DNA of 64,000 nucleotides from Puccinellia tenuiflora (taxonomy: Eukaryota; Streptophyta; Magnoliopsida; Poales; Poaceae), in contig QRDG01000395.1 in the NCBI GenBank assembly GCA_012064385.1, positions 1,074,996 through 1,138,995 on the forward strand, read 5' to 3'. Within the stretch, counting starts at the first letter, position 1. Each line of letters starts with the position of its first letter. A model generated the notes under the pieces. The model saw nothing but the letters and a program-made list of their open reading frames with translations, made no database searches and was not told the origin of the DNA. A program made the translations under genes and the position numbers. Below are positions 43,621 through 55,299 of the stretch, in pieces.

Positions 43621-44540
43621 TAGAGTTGGCGCAAGTAGTCGTGAGTGTTGGCGCCGCCTCGCTTACGTGAACAGGACTATGATTCTATGAGCATCACTGA
43701 CCAAAAGGCTTGAGGATTCTTGATACCGAGAAAGAGAAAGGTGTTGGGTCATGACGGACATAAAAAAATGTAAGAAAAAAATGTTACGATTGAATAAACG
43801 TGCATTGCACATGCACACTTAGGCCGGTAGGCCCAATCTGTTATTTCTCAATGATCATGAAGACCACATTTCAGGTGGATAGCAAATTGTTCATTTGGTA
43901 ATTTGCTGCAAGTGGTATACCGTATTTACTTTGATGCTTCTATTGTTGTAGATGTATTCTCACACTGGTCTAACTATTTTCCTCTTTAAATTGTGACAAA
44001 TATATTATGATACTTTCTGATTTTCACATTCTTATGCCTTTATTTTTGGTATCAACATTTTATATCTCGCCACTGTGTGGTTCTTCCTAGATATTATTGA
44101 AGTAGAAATATTGCATTGTGGACGAAACCTCTCTATCCTACAATGTATGGGAATATATAAAATGAATGCATGTACATATCTAACTTAATGTAAATGGTGA
44201 AACGAATATTGTGTTATGTTTGCTGACACGGAAATGTGGAATTTTGGGAGCTAATATGGAGTATTATATGTGTATGGGACCATAGATAGTAGGATGCCTT
44301 TGATGATGTATACGGTATACCTCATATAAGCGTTTTGGATCTTACTAGATATTTTTTTGTTCGGTAAAAGAGATGAATGTTGGCAATGGATTTAATTGAT
44401 ATGTTGCGGAATTTTTTGTGAAGTTTCCCGTAAGATTGGAACCCAAGAAAGTTTGTGGAATGTATGCAAATAATTCCACATCTAAAATTAGAGGTACATA
44501 TATGTAACTATAATCTTTGAATATTTGACGCATATTGTGT
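43621..44540. other. Intergenic, AT-rich
   Basis: No gene is seen. A motif cgtgcattgcacatgcac (43799) recurs in similar form as cgtgcgttgcacgtgc at 44553, which may mark the ends of an unclassified element. Confidence 0.35.
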
Positions 44541-44559
44541 TATACTTTAGAGACGTGCG

Positions 44560-44748
44560 TTGCACGTGCAAAGCAACTATGCGGACGAAGGATATGATGG
44601 TGGCAGTGTCGCCTGCGTGAATGTGGACGGCGAACACCGCACCATCTTCCCCGCAGCCGATGATCTGTCGTTTCGGCGAGCCCGGTGCCGGCACATGCGC
44701 TGCCTCACGGACGTGAATTCCTTGTCGTACGGGAAATTCCTAGTGTGA
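44560..44748 (+). pseudogene. Short unrecognised gene fragment
   Basis: This GC-rich 62-codon open stretch differs in composition from its AT-rich surroundings. It reads MHVQSNYADEGYDGGSVACV then VDGEHRTIFPAADDLSF. The pattern is protein-like but I cannot place it. There is no obvious splice site, so it is probably a captured or decayed exon. Confidence 0.35.
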
Positions 44749-44929
44749 CAGAAAGAAAATCGCTGAAAGAAAGAGTGAATTCCAGTTTTTACCCCTACTT
44801 TGAAATTTGTGACACTAATTACCCCATTTAATAACTTTTCATCCTAATTACCAAATTTAGTAGAACTTTTGCCAACTTTAACCCCTCTTAAGATTTAGAC
44901 CGTTTTGACAGGTGGGTCCGGGTCGTCAG

Positions 44930-45472
44930 TTCCACGTGGCATGACACGTATACGGTTTTCGTCCTCTCGGTTCTTTGCCGCGACCGAACCGGCCGGAGCT
45001 CGCTCGGCACGACTCATCCGGTTTAGCAAATACGAACTTCCCGAAAAAAAAGATTCCGCTGGCGCCTCTTGGCCAGTTGGTTAAGAGGCAAGCTGAAACG
45101 ATCCCGCTAATCTCTCGTACTACCTCCGTCCCGAAAAGGATGTCATTTCTTTATCTAAATTTGAATGTATCTAACCACTAAATAGTGTCTAGATACATTC
45201 AACTTTAGACAAAGAAATGACATCTTTTTGGGACGGAGGGAATAGAAAAAATCAGGACATTGATTCATACGTACGAAGATCACGGGAGGAAGCAGCCGCC
45301 GTCGAGCGGCAGGGATCTTTGAGTAGCAGGTGATCGCCGGCGATCGTCGGAGCTGAAGGCGGCGACCCGGTATGAAAACAGAATCCCCTTCCATGTATGA
45401 TCTGCCGCATAGGATTTCTTCTCAATCTCTTCCTTGTCTAGCCAAACCGTATACGTGTCATGCCACGTGGAA
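44930..45472. repeat. Exact 29-bp inverted repeat around a Stowaway MITE
   Basis: 44930-44958 and 45444-45472 are perfect reverse complements over 29 bases; the core is ccacgtggcatgacacgtat. The gap of 485 bases contains the Stowaway at 45120-45242 and a GC-rich remnant. It could be the terminal repeat of a decayed transposon or a local inversion. A direct repeat (ctcaatctcttccttgtcta) lies at 45421 and 45503. Confidence 0.8.
45120..45242. mobile_element. Stowaway MITE
   Basis: The 123-bp near-perfect hairpin starts ctacctccgtcccgaaaa and ends ctttttgggacggaggga, with internal complementary tgaatgtatct / agatacattca. TA lies on both sides (45118-45119 and 45243-45244). Confidence 0.9.
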
Positions 45473-45942
45473 CATCGGAGATTGAGATTGAATCTAGCCA
45501 ATCTCAATCTCTTCCTTGTCTAGCCATTCATAATTCTCGTCTCTGTGATGCATCGATGCATGTGCTCTATCATCTCAATAGTTCCTGCCATGTCCAGACT
45601 GCCAGCAACTTGACGACTTCACGATGATGCAAAAGGCTAAAAGTTTGAATTCAGGTTACATATGTACTAATGAGATATACTCCTAGTTGTTGATCAGCTG
45701 CCAGCGGACATATCGTTCATGTATACTAGTTGAGATTTGTATGAATGCATCAATCAGTTACTGATCGGAGATTTATACGTGCTCACCACTGCCGAACCTG
45801 CGGCTTTGTGCCTTTGTAGCGAATAAAACATTTTCAGGCTATGTTGGTTTCAGTTTTTTCCTTGGTATTGGTGGATCTGGCCTCATGATCCTTACGACAC
45901 TACAATATATTTATTGATGTCTTGATTTTTTGCACAATGCAG

Positions 45943-46958
45943 ATGTCGTTCGAGATGTGGACCGTTGTTTACATTTGTCATGACCGTGGACGTAACAATC
46001 TAGAGCAAGAAATGATTGACAAAGACTACATTAGTTTTTTAGATATAAGGAGAAGATGAAGGAATTGGGTTTCAACCGTTGTGACACAATGTATTATCAA
46101 AAGAAAGGGACCAATGGGGATTCCATGGTTGAGTTAACAAATGATGCATGTGTGATGAAGATGCTAGAGGAGTTTCAACCATATAAGGAGATTCATTTGC
46201 ATTTTTTCAAGACCATGGCTCCAGATACACTTCCAGCTTCAAAGTGTATAGCAGATTCTTACAAGCCAATAGTTGTGGTACCCATTGAAGATAATTATGA
46301 ATATGAAGGTCAAAATGTTGAGTTGCTTTCAGATGTGGAGTACGATGATCCAGCGGAATATTTGAAGGAGTTTCTTGGGCAAGATCATGAAAGTGACTCA
46401 AGTGATGAAGATTTTGATGTTGCCGCTGAAACAAAGAAGATGAGAGAATCGTATGCTAAGAAGAAAGAGAAGGAGTTGGCAGAAAAGGGTGTTTACTCAG
46501 AGGATGAAGCAGAAGATTCGTTTGATGTCACAGAAGGCTTAGATGACATTGATCTTGATGACATAGCTGTTTCCCAAACACAAGTGGAGAAAGAGATGGC
46601 TTTTGCCAAAGCAGAGGAGGCAAGACAGAAAAAGGAGAAAGCTGATAAAAAAAGGCATTGGCTGATAGAAGGGTAAAGAAGAAGAAATCAGTGGAAGATG
46701 ACATGGAGCTATCAGATCCTCCAAGTTCAGATGGTGGTAACGATTCCTTGGGAGAAGATAGTGATGAAATTGATGGTTCAATGCTATTGTGTTAGTGCAA
46801 GCAAGAAAGAGGAGGAGGCCTACAAGGTTGTTAGAGCCCAGGTTGGAGTGTTGATGATGCTTATTTGAATGATGCTGATGAGATGCGAAATCAACTTGTC
46901 AAAGGGATGTGCTTCAAAGATATCAAACAGTTTAGGGCAGCACTTCAGTCTTTCACAT
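45943..46958 (+). pseudogene. Mutator-like (MULE) transposase N-terminal fragment
   Basis: After a splice-acceptor-like caatgcag, the ATG at 45943 begins MSFEMWTVVYICHDRGRNNL. After a frameshift near 46050 the reading continues KMKELGFNRCDTMYYQKKG, the N-terminal MuDR-type domain of plant Mutator transposases, then a long acidic linker with DEAEDSFD and lysine-rich coiled-coil-like stretches. A second frameshift lies in an A run at 46650. At 46890-46950 the VKGMCFKDIKQFRAALQSF block, the usual start of the DNA-binding part, is reached, and the sequence then stops at the ambiguous base at 46960. The catalytic domain is absent. Confidence 0.75.
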
Positions 46959-46959
46959 C

Positions 46960-46960
46960 N
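46960..46960. other. Ambiguous base (n) at an abrupt sequence junction
   Basis: This is the only n in the window. Mutator coding sequence on the plus strand meets retrotransposon gag sequence on the minus strand here with no transition, so a collapsed gap or misjoin is possible. Confidence 0.9.
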
Positions 46961-47295
46961 GAAAAGATACTGTTACTTACGGCGGGTGTGTCGGTGTTGA
47001 CGTTCAGAGGTGCATAGGCCGGTTCCTTGATCGGTGTGGTTACACCTTGCCGATCTAACTTGAAGCTGGCCAAGTACAACTCCTTGTCTTCCTGCTCCCG
47101 CTTGAGTCGCAATGCCTCGAACTCCTCGCTTCTTTTCTTCTTCCACTCATCCAGGCCTTGGCGTTGTGCCTCCGACAAATCCTTGATGGTAGGCTTGATG
47201 ATGTTGTCAGTGGTGATGCCGGACGGATCTGTAGCCTTAGACCCGGTCATTGTTGTCCGAGTTAGGTTAGAAATCGTTCCCAACAGAGTCGCCAA
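46961..47295 (-). pseudogene. LTR-retrotransposon gag N-terminal part
   Basis: On the minus strand the frame starts MATLLGTISNLTRTTMTGSK and continues SEAQRQGLDEWKKKRSEEFE and EDKELYLASFKLDRQGVTTP, a charged gag-like protein. It runs into the ambiguous base at 46960 and is cut off. It lies directly inside the LTR on the same strand, as a gag should. Gypsy type is likely from the primer-site type, not proven. Confidence 0.6.
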
Positions 47296-47301
47296 AAAGT
47301 G

Positions 47302-48150
47302 TGTTGCGATTAAAACGCGTCACACGAACACATCCTCGTGTACCCGCGGTGTCGGGGGAGATACTCCTCAACTCGCCCCGCGGGAGACCAACTTGCAGCG
47401 CGATACGCAAGACAGCAAGCTGGTTCTTTTAGAACCAGACACCCCAGCCCCTCGGGAGGGACCCTGTCGGAGGAAGACGGCGACGATTGGCTGAGTTAAG
47501 CCGGATTGGACCGCTCTCAACTCGATTGTCGATATTCGATGAACTCTCGCGAAGTCGCCGAATAACGGAAGGAAGAATAAGGGTTTCGAGGGTAAAAAGT
47601 AGGGTTTGTATTGATTGTCGATTGTTTGCTTAATTTCAATCACCGTCACCTCCTACATATATATAGCGATGCGGCTGGACTTTCCCGTAGAAGCATTGTA
47701 CTTCTATAAGGATTACAACTCATTGTACTTCTATAAGGATTACAACTCATGAAATAGGTCGGTTTCCACTCCTAAACTAGGTAAGATTCCTGACCGGAGT
47801 CGTACTGGATCTAGACTTCAGACGTTATCTCTGGCTTATTTTGGAAAGTCGCCTTCTTTCTTTCCGTGTTGAATCCGAACTCGTTCTGGCGCCACCGACT
47901 TCCGTTTTGGGCTCTGCACCGGGTCTTGACTACACCGGTTTCTGGCTAAACCGAGTTAACTTCCTGCCGGGTCGCCATCCCAGGTCCTCTCCGAGTCGTC
48001 CATTTTCTTCCGAGTGGGCTTGAACCTGTGACCCGGGTTGTGACTGGTCTGGATTAACTCCTGCCGGGTTGACTCCTGCCGGATCACATCGAGTCGCCAT
48101 TTCCTCTGATTAAGCTTGAATCCTGGACCTGCCAAAAACAGGTGCTAACA
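47302..48150 (-). repeat. LTR of a minus-strand LTR retrotransposon
   Basis: About 849 bases start tgttgcgattaaaacgcg and end acaggtgctaaca, matching the TG...CA rule, and read as the 5' LTR on the minus strand. The adjacent ccaacagagtcgcca (47280-47294) is, on the minus strand, tggcgactctgttgg, a tRNA-primer-type sequence next to the LTR. Inside are ttcctataaggattacaact-type repeated 27-base units (47697, 47725) and the doubled ctcctgccgggttga unit near 48060. The partner LTR is not in the window. Confidence 0.7.
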
Positions 48151-49077
48151 CAACCTATGTAGTGCTTCACTCCCTGATCTTCACTGCGGACCATACCGTC
48201 TTGTCCGGCCCGTGACTGCTAGGGGAAGCGGCCGACTCGGGCAGCCGACAGACCGGGGCGTCTAGCCGGCTTCCGCCACCCGACCTGCTGAATCCCGCTC
48301 GTATCTTCATGCATGCGTCTTGGTGCCCCCTAGGCCACCCGGTGGTGGTTCCACTGATAGCCACGGATCACGTCGACAAACTTGTGCTATGTTGATGTAC
48401 TCCGTAGACAAGCTTCGTCCGTCAGACTTCCTTGGCCTCTGTCCGCCAGATCTGCCGCCCACCATCTGCCTCCATGGCAGCTCGATGTCAAAAGAAAATC
48501 AGGGAAGGGAGAACCGACGTCAAGCTTTTTTAGCAGGGGCACTAGCTGCATGTCGGCACCCATATCACATCTCCCCTCGACATAGCCCCATGCATGCGCC
48601 ACGTAGGGCCATACTACCAAGCAAACTAGAAACCCTAAGCTAGAGGAACCAGCCGCATCGCCCACCCCATCTCCGACCGGCGAGGCCGCCGGAGACGAGG
48701 GGAGGAGGCGTGACGAGTGACGAATGCATCGCAGGAACCGAATTAACGGGCAACGGGGCCGGATTCGGTTCACCAACTCCTGGCATACGAGTACACTATT
48801 AATTCTGAATTCGCCTGCTCACCTTAATGGACGAGAATATATATATGGAATTCATATGCTAGCTATATATTGTTTCTAGAAGACGCGCTACGTCGTGCAT
48901 GTGTCCTTTCCTTAGTCCATGAATGTTACGCAACAGATTCAGCATCTTATACGGTTTCTACTGACACGTACGTATCTTGTTCGAGTTTGGATGCGAGGCG
49001 GATTCACCTTCCTAGTACAACAGCTAGCCGGACTCAATCGCCTCGGCAGATCAATCTGCGAACACAGACTAAAAACG
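48151..49077. other. Upstream region of the F-box gene
   Basis: No separate gene. TATA-like stretches occur at 48838-48846 (atatatatg) and 48863-48870 (ctatatat), 200-240 bases before the ATG, and may be the core promoter of the F-box gene. Confidence 0.4.
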
Positions 49078-50379
49078 ATGGCAGCGTGCAAACGCCGACG
49101 AGAAAACAAATGCATGCCGGAGGCTCTGGCATCACCGGACGCCACGACTGAGTGCACGCTCCCGGCAGATCTACAGCTCGAGGTCGTCGCGCGCTCCGAC
49201 ACCCGCACTCTCGTCCGCTGCGCCGGCAGCTCCAAGCTACTCCGCCGCGACATCCTCGATCGGTCTTTCATCCACCGCGTCACCCAACAGGAAGGAGGCA
49301 TCGTACCCAGGTGCATCGTTGCCTACCTCAACACCCACCATGACATGGCCGATCCGCCGCCACCGCTAATTTCTCTGGCCCACTCAGCCACGGCCAGCGC
49401 CGCCGCCGTGTCGTTCTTGGACGACCATATGTCGCCTTACATGTCGCGCTACGCGGATGACCTGCTTGGCGAGCACATTCCCGTGACGTCCCGCGGTGGC
49501 CTCGTCCTCCTCCGGCGCCGTCGCCCCATCAGCCACGGACTCTCTAACTTGTGCGTGTACGACCTCTTCACCGGCCACCGCACCTTCCTCTCCAACCCGC
49601 CAGACATAGGCTCCAACTGTAACACACGCTATGTGTTGCTCACCGCCGCGGACGGCATCGGTTGCTCCTTCATGTTGTTTTTCACCAGTTTCCCAGGCAT
49701 GCGCGGCAAGAACAATACGCGCATGGTCCAAGCCAGGACCGCCACATCCGCAAGCAGTCCCACCTGGGCACCTTCTGCCACGGTCCTTGAGAGTAGTGGA
49801 TGCTTTTATGATATGTGGAGCGCAATGAACCGTCGAGGCGGCGGCGCCGTCGTCCTCTACGGCGGCGTCATCCACTGGCTGCTGCCCCAAAGAGGAGAGA
49901 TCGTCACCTACAACGTCTGCACAATGGAGCAGGGAAAGATAATGCTCCCCGCGCTTGTCACCAACTTGAAAGGAGGATGGCCCTGCTTGGGGTCTTACTA
50001 CTCACATGATGGGCGGAAGCTGCTAAGACTGATGGTCTATAAGGAGTTCAAAATGCATGTGTGGCATCAACTCGCAGACGGAGATTGGGCACCGACAGCC
50101 GTGACGATCGACATGGAGAAGACGTTGCCTTCGCTAGACCCTGACATCAAGACTGGTGATAATCATACTCCTGTGTTTGAGTGGTCTGGCGAGGGGAGCA
50201 ACATGGTGTTGTTACGTATATATTGTTGGTTTGATTTGAGCGGAAGTCGCAGTTCCCTGCTCATCTTGCTTCACTTGGAGACGAAAGAGATCCTCGTGCA
50301 ACAGGACTCAAGCAATCCGTCCATGCTCTTGGAGGTTGATCTGCCATCTCGGCTACGTGCCATGAATCTTTACCCCTAG
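49078..50379 (+). CDS. F-box protein, single exon, intact
   Basis: F-box proteins recruit targets to SCF ubiquitin ligases through SKP1. I chose the ATG at 49078 (context aacgatggc), which gives 433 residues. The same frame is open 53 codons further up (48919) but that stretch looks like leader. The N-terminus MAACKRRREN is basic. The F-box follows at about residues 25-65: TLPADLQLEVVARSDTRTLV then RCAGSSKLLRRDIL. The C-terminal part has repeated strand-like motifs, including FEWSGEGSNMVLLRIYCW and LLILLHLETKEILVQ. By memory it resembles a grass F-box family with a C-terminal domain of unknown function (DUF7595 type); that link is inference. No introns, stops or frameshifts, and GC-rich as is usual for grass single-exon F-box genes. 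Confidence 0.87.
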   Translation: MAACKRRRENKCMPEALASPDATTECTLPADLQLEVVARSDTRTLVRCAGSSKLLRRDILDRSFIHRVTQQEGGIVPRCIVAYLNTHHDMADPPPPLISLAHSATASAAAVSFLDDHMSPYMSRYADDLLGEHIPVTSRGGLVLLRRRRPISHGLSNLCVYDLFTGHRTFLSNPPDIGSNCNTRYVLLTAADGIGCSFMLFFTSFPGMRGKNNTRMVQARTATSASSPTWAPSATVLESSGCFYDMWSAMNRRGGGAVVLYGGVIHWLLPQRGEIVTYNVCTMEQGKIMLPALVTNLKGGWPCLGSYYSHDGRKLLRLMVYKEFKMHVWHQLADGDWAPTAVTIDMEKTLPSLDPDIKTGDNHTPVFEWSGEGSNMVLLRIYCWFDLSGSRSSLLILLHLETKEILVQQDSSNPSMLLEVDLPSRLRAMNLYP

Positions 50380-50960
50380 CAAGCTAGTAGTAGATCCTAT
50401 TCCTACCAGCTATCTTAGGACTACTGAGCTTCACATGGTCACTGCACCAACTGAAATGTATAGATCAATGATCGATCAGACTATATTTATTTATATAGTG
50501 TGTGTTTCCCGCTTGGCTTAGCACTAGTTTATGTTGAGTTTTCATCTAATAGTTAATTAAAGCGCTATGCAAATTTATATGCATTATCTGTGATGTTGCT
50601 AGATTGCACGTTGGAGATCACCCCGAAAGAAGGTGGAGATAGAACAACAGTTAATTTCATTCAAATGGAGTCACAAAGAGTGTGTATGTTTGCATACTTT
50701 GATGTAGGACTTGCACACAACATATAAAACAATCTTTCCCCAAACGTTTCACGAAGGGTGTCAATCTTCCTGTCTCACCGAAAATAAATGATTAAAAGTA
50801 TGGTGTGGAAAGTACACGGAACGTATAGAGGGGGCGCACACGCACCCTAGCTAGGAAGGAGGAGGCAGGATCCCCCTCGAGCATCCTCCGATATAGCGTT
50901 CCCATGTCAGGTCGTGTTCCTCGCCGGGACACAACCGCATGACGTCTGTGCCACCCTTGA
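50380..50960. other. 3' flank of the F-box gene, no gene
   Basis: AT-rich, with no supported coding frame. Poly-A signals are not distinct. Confidence 0.4.
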
Positions 50961-50968
50961 GAGCGCCT

Positions 50969-51813
50969 CTACAGCGGCGCTAGGCACATCAACATAAAAT
51001 CTGGCAAGACCAGGCCGCCGATCAATCCCCATCCGTGGAGCTTCACGATCCGCCAAATCTCGGGCCTCAAGTCCTCCTCCCGGGGCTGAGGGCCGCGGAA
51101 TTTTCCACCAATGAAGCGGGGTCTGTGGGCACCACTAGGCACCCATGGAAGGGCTTGACACGTACGTAACACCATTCTTGGTGCCACTCGTCCCATCGTG
51201 ACTTGAATGCCGTCTCCAAGAAGTCATCACGGCGGCCGAGCGGAGGCAGAAGGTGATACCCTCAGATATAACCTTCTTTGGCTCGACGCGGGGGAATAAG
51301 TGGTGGCGGAATAGCGCCACAGAGGACTTGACACCACAAAGCTCTTGCCCGGGTGGGCGAAGATGGCCAACACTAGCATGGCGTTGGGATGCAGTTGCAG
51401 GACGTGCAACCCATACGTCTCCATCACAGCAATGAAGAAGTCGGAGAATGGTGGCACACGACCCATCAGGACGAAGCATGTGAAGATCGGCACATCATGG
51501 ATCCTCCTTCGGCTCCCGTGCATGCTTGAGTTGGGTCGCCCCCTGCTCGTGGGCCGGACCCGCCACCAGCAGGCGCCATTCGGCCAGCTCCTCCTCGCTC
51601 ACGATGGAGCTTGAGAAAAACGTTATCTCCAACCTCGACACCGCCAACGATTCCTCTTGCTCCCGGGCCGCCAGCAACCCATCTCCCACCGACCAGCGCA
51701 ACCCGTACTCCATGGCTTCCTCCCCTTTCTTGGGCGGCATTTCGGAGCGAGCGAAACATTTGCCAATCTCGGCAGACGAGCGATGGATGATGGGAGTGGA
51801 GGAGCGAGATTAG
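50969..51813 (-). pseudogene. Decayed retroelement ORF (Transposase_28, putative gypsy type)
   Basis: In three minus-strand frames the pieces MPPKKGEEAMEYGLRWSVGD, FSDFFIAVMETYGLHVLQLH with PNAMLVLAIFAHPGKSFVV, and SSPLWRYSATTYSPASSQRR follow in the order known from the grass family Pfam calls Transposase_28 (putative gypsy-type transposon). Frameshifts separate them. The flanks show no LTR that I could pair. Confidence 0.6.
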
Positions 51814-51849
51814 CGCAAGAGCAAGGAGAACCAGAAGAAAGAAGGAGTT

Positions 51850-53343
51850 AGGAAGACGGGGACGGTTATGTCCCCTTACATATCCTCAGGCGTTACACGT
51901 GGAGGGCGTCGCGACATTTAGCCTCTATGCCACGATGGCACACCTTCCCCAGGAAGCAACCGCTCTGTCGGGCCTTCACTCGGCGAGCGACCCAAGGCGA
52001 CAGGTCAAATCCGCATGTCCTGTCACACACAGAAAGGCACTCGATTATCCCCTTAGTCGAGGCATGCAAGATCAGCAGTTGCGGCAGAAAGATCAACATA
52101 ATGACGGATGAATAGCAGTGGCCACGATTTGATTTGGGCGTCGCCCAGGCGACCTAGTAAGACTTCACCAGGGCCACGCTCGGGGGCTACCGTCGTCTTC
52201 GTGGATCTGGGGGTCCCACAAAGACGCTCTTAGTGAGGGCCCCGGCCCTGCTGTCATCCGCCTACGAGGGGGCTGCCCCTAGCACCAAGTCTATGCAACG
52301 AGATCCCTCGACCCCAACGACACCCAGGACGTCAGCGATGACGACCATCAAGGCTTCCCCGGGACGGCCGGCCATGCACTATGGCCGGCACGCAGCATGG
52401 TCATCCCCCTCAAAGCACGAGGGGTCGACGCCACCCACTGCGGCCATGGGCGCGGACGACAAGACATGACCCGACGGGACACGGGACGACAATACAGAGT
52501 GTCTCCCGACAGGACAGGGCGCCACTATCCCATCATGGCGGTCCGGCCGCCATATGTGCCGCGCTCGGATCGATTTCTCCTTCAATGTGCCCTGTACCGA
52601 GGGAAGGCGATTCCTTGTGCATGACCGCCCGCCAGACGAGTTAGGCGGCATCGCCCATGCAGAGGCTCCTAGAAGGAACACGAGGTACCATACCATCTTC
52701 TGAGGAGCAAGCTCTTCATGATCTGACGTTGTCCTCAAAATTCTTTCTCACGACCCCTTCTAAAAACCCTGTGCAGTTCGACTCTTGGTTTGATCCGAAG
52801 CTCGGCTGAGTGGACAGAGGAGTGAGGCTAGTTTAAGCCCATCCTGCATGCACCGGTGGCTGCGCGGATACGGCACTACTTTAAGTAATTTCATAGTTAC
52901 TGTTAATGTTAGACTGTGCTACCTAGGGCACGTTCCCTAGATTAGACTTCCGTGGGCACGGATAAAATATGGTAATTTAGACATGCATGCAGCTAATTAG
53001 CCAACCCCACTGCGTGGACTTTTTCATTGCTTTCCAAACTTTAAAATGTTTTATGTCTTGAACCATAAGTCAAAACTCAGATCCGTTTTCACGGTTAGCT
53101 TAGTCGCGTCGAGATCTTCGAAAGTAGATCTCATGTTGATATATTTTGATTGAAAACAAATTTGACGTTAGTTGCCAAATTATAGTCACTTGGTCACCAC
53201 GCATGGTCATGTTAGTCACCCGGTTAAAATCAAATAGTTACCAGACTTTCTTGAACTTCCCTACTCACCAATGTAAACCTTTTCTAATGTTAATGTGATC
53301 TTTTCCGTGTTTAGAGTGATCAAATACCCATTCTAAAGGGCGC
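51850..53343. other. GC-rich then AT-rich sequence, retroelement-like, no gene
   Basis: 51850-52800 has the gggggctaccgtcgtcttcg / ccccggccctgctgtcat style of gypsy untranslated or LTR DNA, but no boundaries are visible. 52860-53343 is plain AT-rich intergenic sequence. Confidence 0.4.
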
Positions 53344-53346
53344 TCA

Positions 53347-54518
53347 CACTAGTGGAAAAACCCCCCCTTTAGTCCCGGTTGGGCTGGGCCATTAGTCCCG
53401 GTTCCCCAACCGGGACTAACCAATCGGGACTAATGCTAGTCCCGGTTGGAACACCAACCGGGACTAATGGGGGAGCTTTAGTCCCGGTTCGTACGAACCG
53501 GGACTAATGGGGAGGACCTTTAGTCCCGGTTCGTAATACGAACCGGGACTAAAAGATTTTTTTCAATTTTTTTTTGAATTTTTTTCTGCAAATATTTTTT
53601 TTTTGAATTTTTTTTCCAAATTTCAAATCTTTGAATTATTTGACAATTTCATCTCTAATCACCCATATTCTCAGGTCAAAGTGCATACCTACCGGTCAGT
53701 CCTAATCTCTAACTTCCCGTCCGGTCACCCATCCTCTCACTGCTCCAGCCCCAGCACGCTTAACTTCCCAGTTCCCTCTCCCCCAGCTGCCAAGTCTGCA
53801 ATTGTTGTTTTCTTGACAATAGTAAGCTATCAATCCTATTAACCCTTAGGTTTTGATGGCACATGATTAAATTTTTTGAATTCCAAACAATTATTAAAAT
53901 AAACAACAATGATTAAAAAACAATAATGATTAATTTATAAACTCAAAAATCTGAAAAAAAAACTCAAAAAATTCAAAATAAACTCAAAAATTACAAAAAA
54001 ACTAAAAAAATCGCAAAAAACAAAAAAACTAAAATTCTAAAATAATAATAAAAGTTTTCCATTAACATAAACAACAATGATTAAGTAATACTATTATGCA
54101 GAAATCAATTATTAATTCCAAAAAAATTAAAAAATTAAAAATAATTTGAATTTCTGGCAAAAATTAAAAAAAGACTAAATTCTGTTTTTTTCTTTCAAAA
54201 ACCTTTAGTCCGGTTGGAAACACCAACCGGGACTAAAGGACGCCACCCCTTTAGTCCCGGTTCATAGCACGAACCGGGACTAAAGGTGTAGCCTTTAGTC
54301 CCGGTTGGAACCACCAACCGGGACTAAAGGACGCCACCCCTTTAGTCCCGGTTCATAGCACGAACCGGGACTAATGCCCCCATCCGAACCGGGACCAATA
54401 GCTCACGGGGACCTAGCAGCACGAACCGGGACTAATGCCGGGCATTAGTCCCGGTTTTTCTCAGAACCGGGACTAATGGCTTTGGAGCTCCTTCCGAAAG
54501 ACCCTTTTTCTACTAGTG
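53347..54518. mobile_element. Non-autonomous CACTA element
   Basis: The 1172-bp element starts cactagtggaaaaacc and ends tttttctactagtg, with the 3-bp target duplication tca (53344-53346 and 54519-54521). The subterminal regions carry many ttagtcccggtt units in both orientations; pairs such as tttagtcccggttcgt / acgaaccgggactaa form hairpins. The AT-rich centre has no transposase. Confidence 0.93.
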
Positions 54519-54521
54519 TCA

Positions 54522-55145
54522 CTTAGAATTGATCAAATACCCCTTGTAGGGACGGATGCTATGCAACTACCGCCGTACTGAATCTTTTGTTGGGGCACAT
54601 CCCCTTAGTAGATTAATCGGTTAATGTTAGCCTGGAACAAAGGGCGCTCATATGCAGAGCTTACTGCGTAGTCCAAATGTTCATCCGAGGGCAAAGTTGT
54701 GGAAGCATTCACTCCTGTGGCGAGATGACTCTTCAGAACTCTTGATTTGAGAAGCAATGCTAGTGTAGTTGGTTTGTTATTGCCGAGGTATTCGCCCCGG
54801 AAAATTTGTACTAGCTGTAGTTTGGCCTTGCATCCCTTGACAGTTCAAATGTGAAACTTATATGCAAATTTCAGCAAGGTTCTGGCCTATCGGTGAGTAT
54901 TAATTCAGAACATAGAACAGATAGACCAAGGGCATCCAATCGAAACGCACAGTTCAGGCAACGAATACCTCTTGTTTCACTTCTCCAGACATCCAGATCT
55001 TAGCAGAGGAGACAAAATAACATCGTGACTAAGTTCACTGAGCAAGCTACGCGCCGCAGCCAAAAAAGAAACACTCAGAGAGCACTAATCAGTTCAAGAG
55101 TCGACTAAGTTCAGCTGAACCAAGGGGGTATCAGGAATTACATGA
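54522..55145. other. Intergenic, no gene seen
   Basis: Mixed composition. No supported coding frame. Confidence 0.4.
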
Positions 55146-55290
55146 TACTGCGGATTGTCCGAGTGAATCGGCACAAAATGCACATGCAGAAGATATGAAA
55201 GCACATGCAGAGTCGATCTAGAGTTCATATATTACATATACTGTGGATTGTCCGGGTGAATCGGAACAAAATGCAGACACAGGAGATAAA
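55146..55290. repeat. Two-copy direct repeat, about 50 bp at a 93-bp step
   Basis: tactgYggattgtccgRgtg followed by aatcggMacaaaatgcaSac occurs at about 55146 and 55239. It lies downstream of the minus-strand F-box/FBD gene and may be in its 3' UTR. Confidence 0.75.
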
Positions 55291-55299
55291 GCTTGCATC

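Noticed and set aside
48919..49077. Upstream in-frame start (48919) for the F-box protein
   Set aside because: The extra 53 residues do not look like an F-box N-terminus, and the ATG at 49078 has a better context and a typical basic start.
49384..49890. 168-codon minus-strand frame in the F-box gene
   Set aside because: It is the antisense shadow of a GC-rich intact coding region.
54680..54760. EGKVVEAFTPVAR as a copia reverse-transcriptase remnant
   Set aside because: Only one weak motif, followed by stops. It is not enough to call an element.
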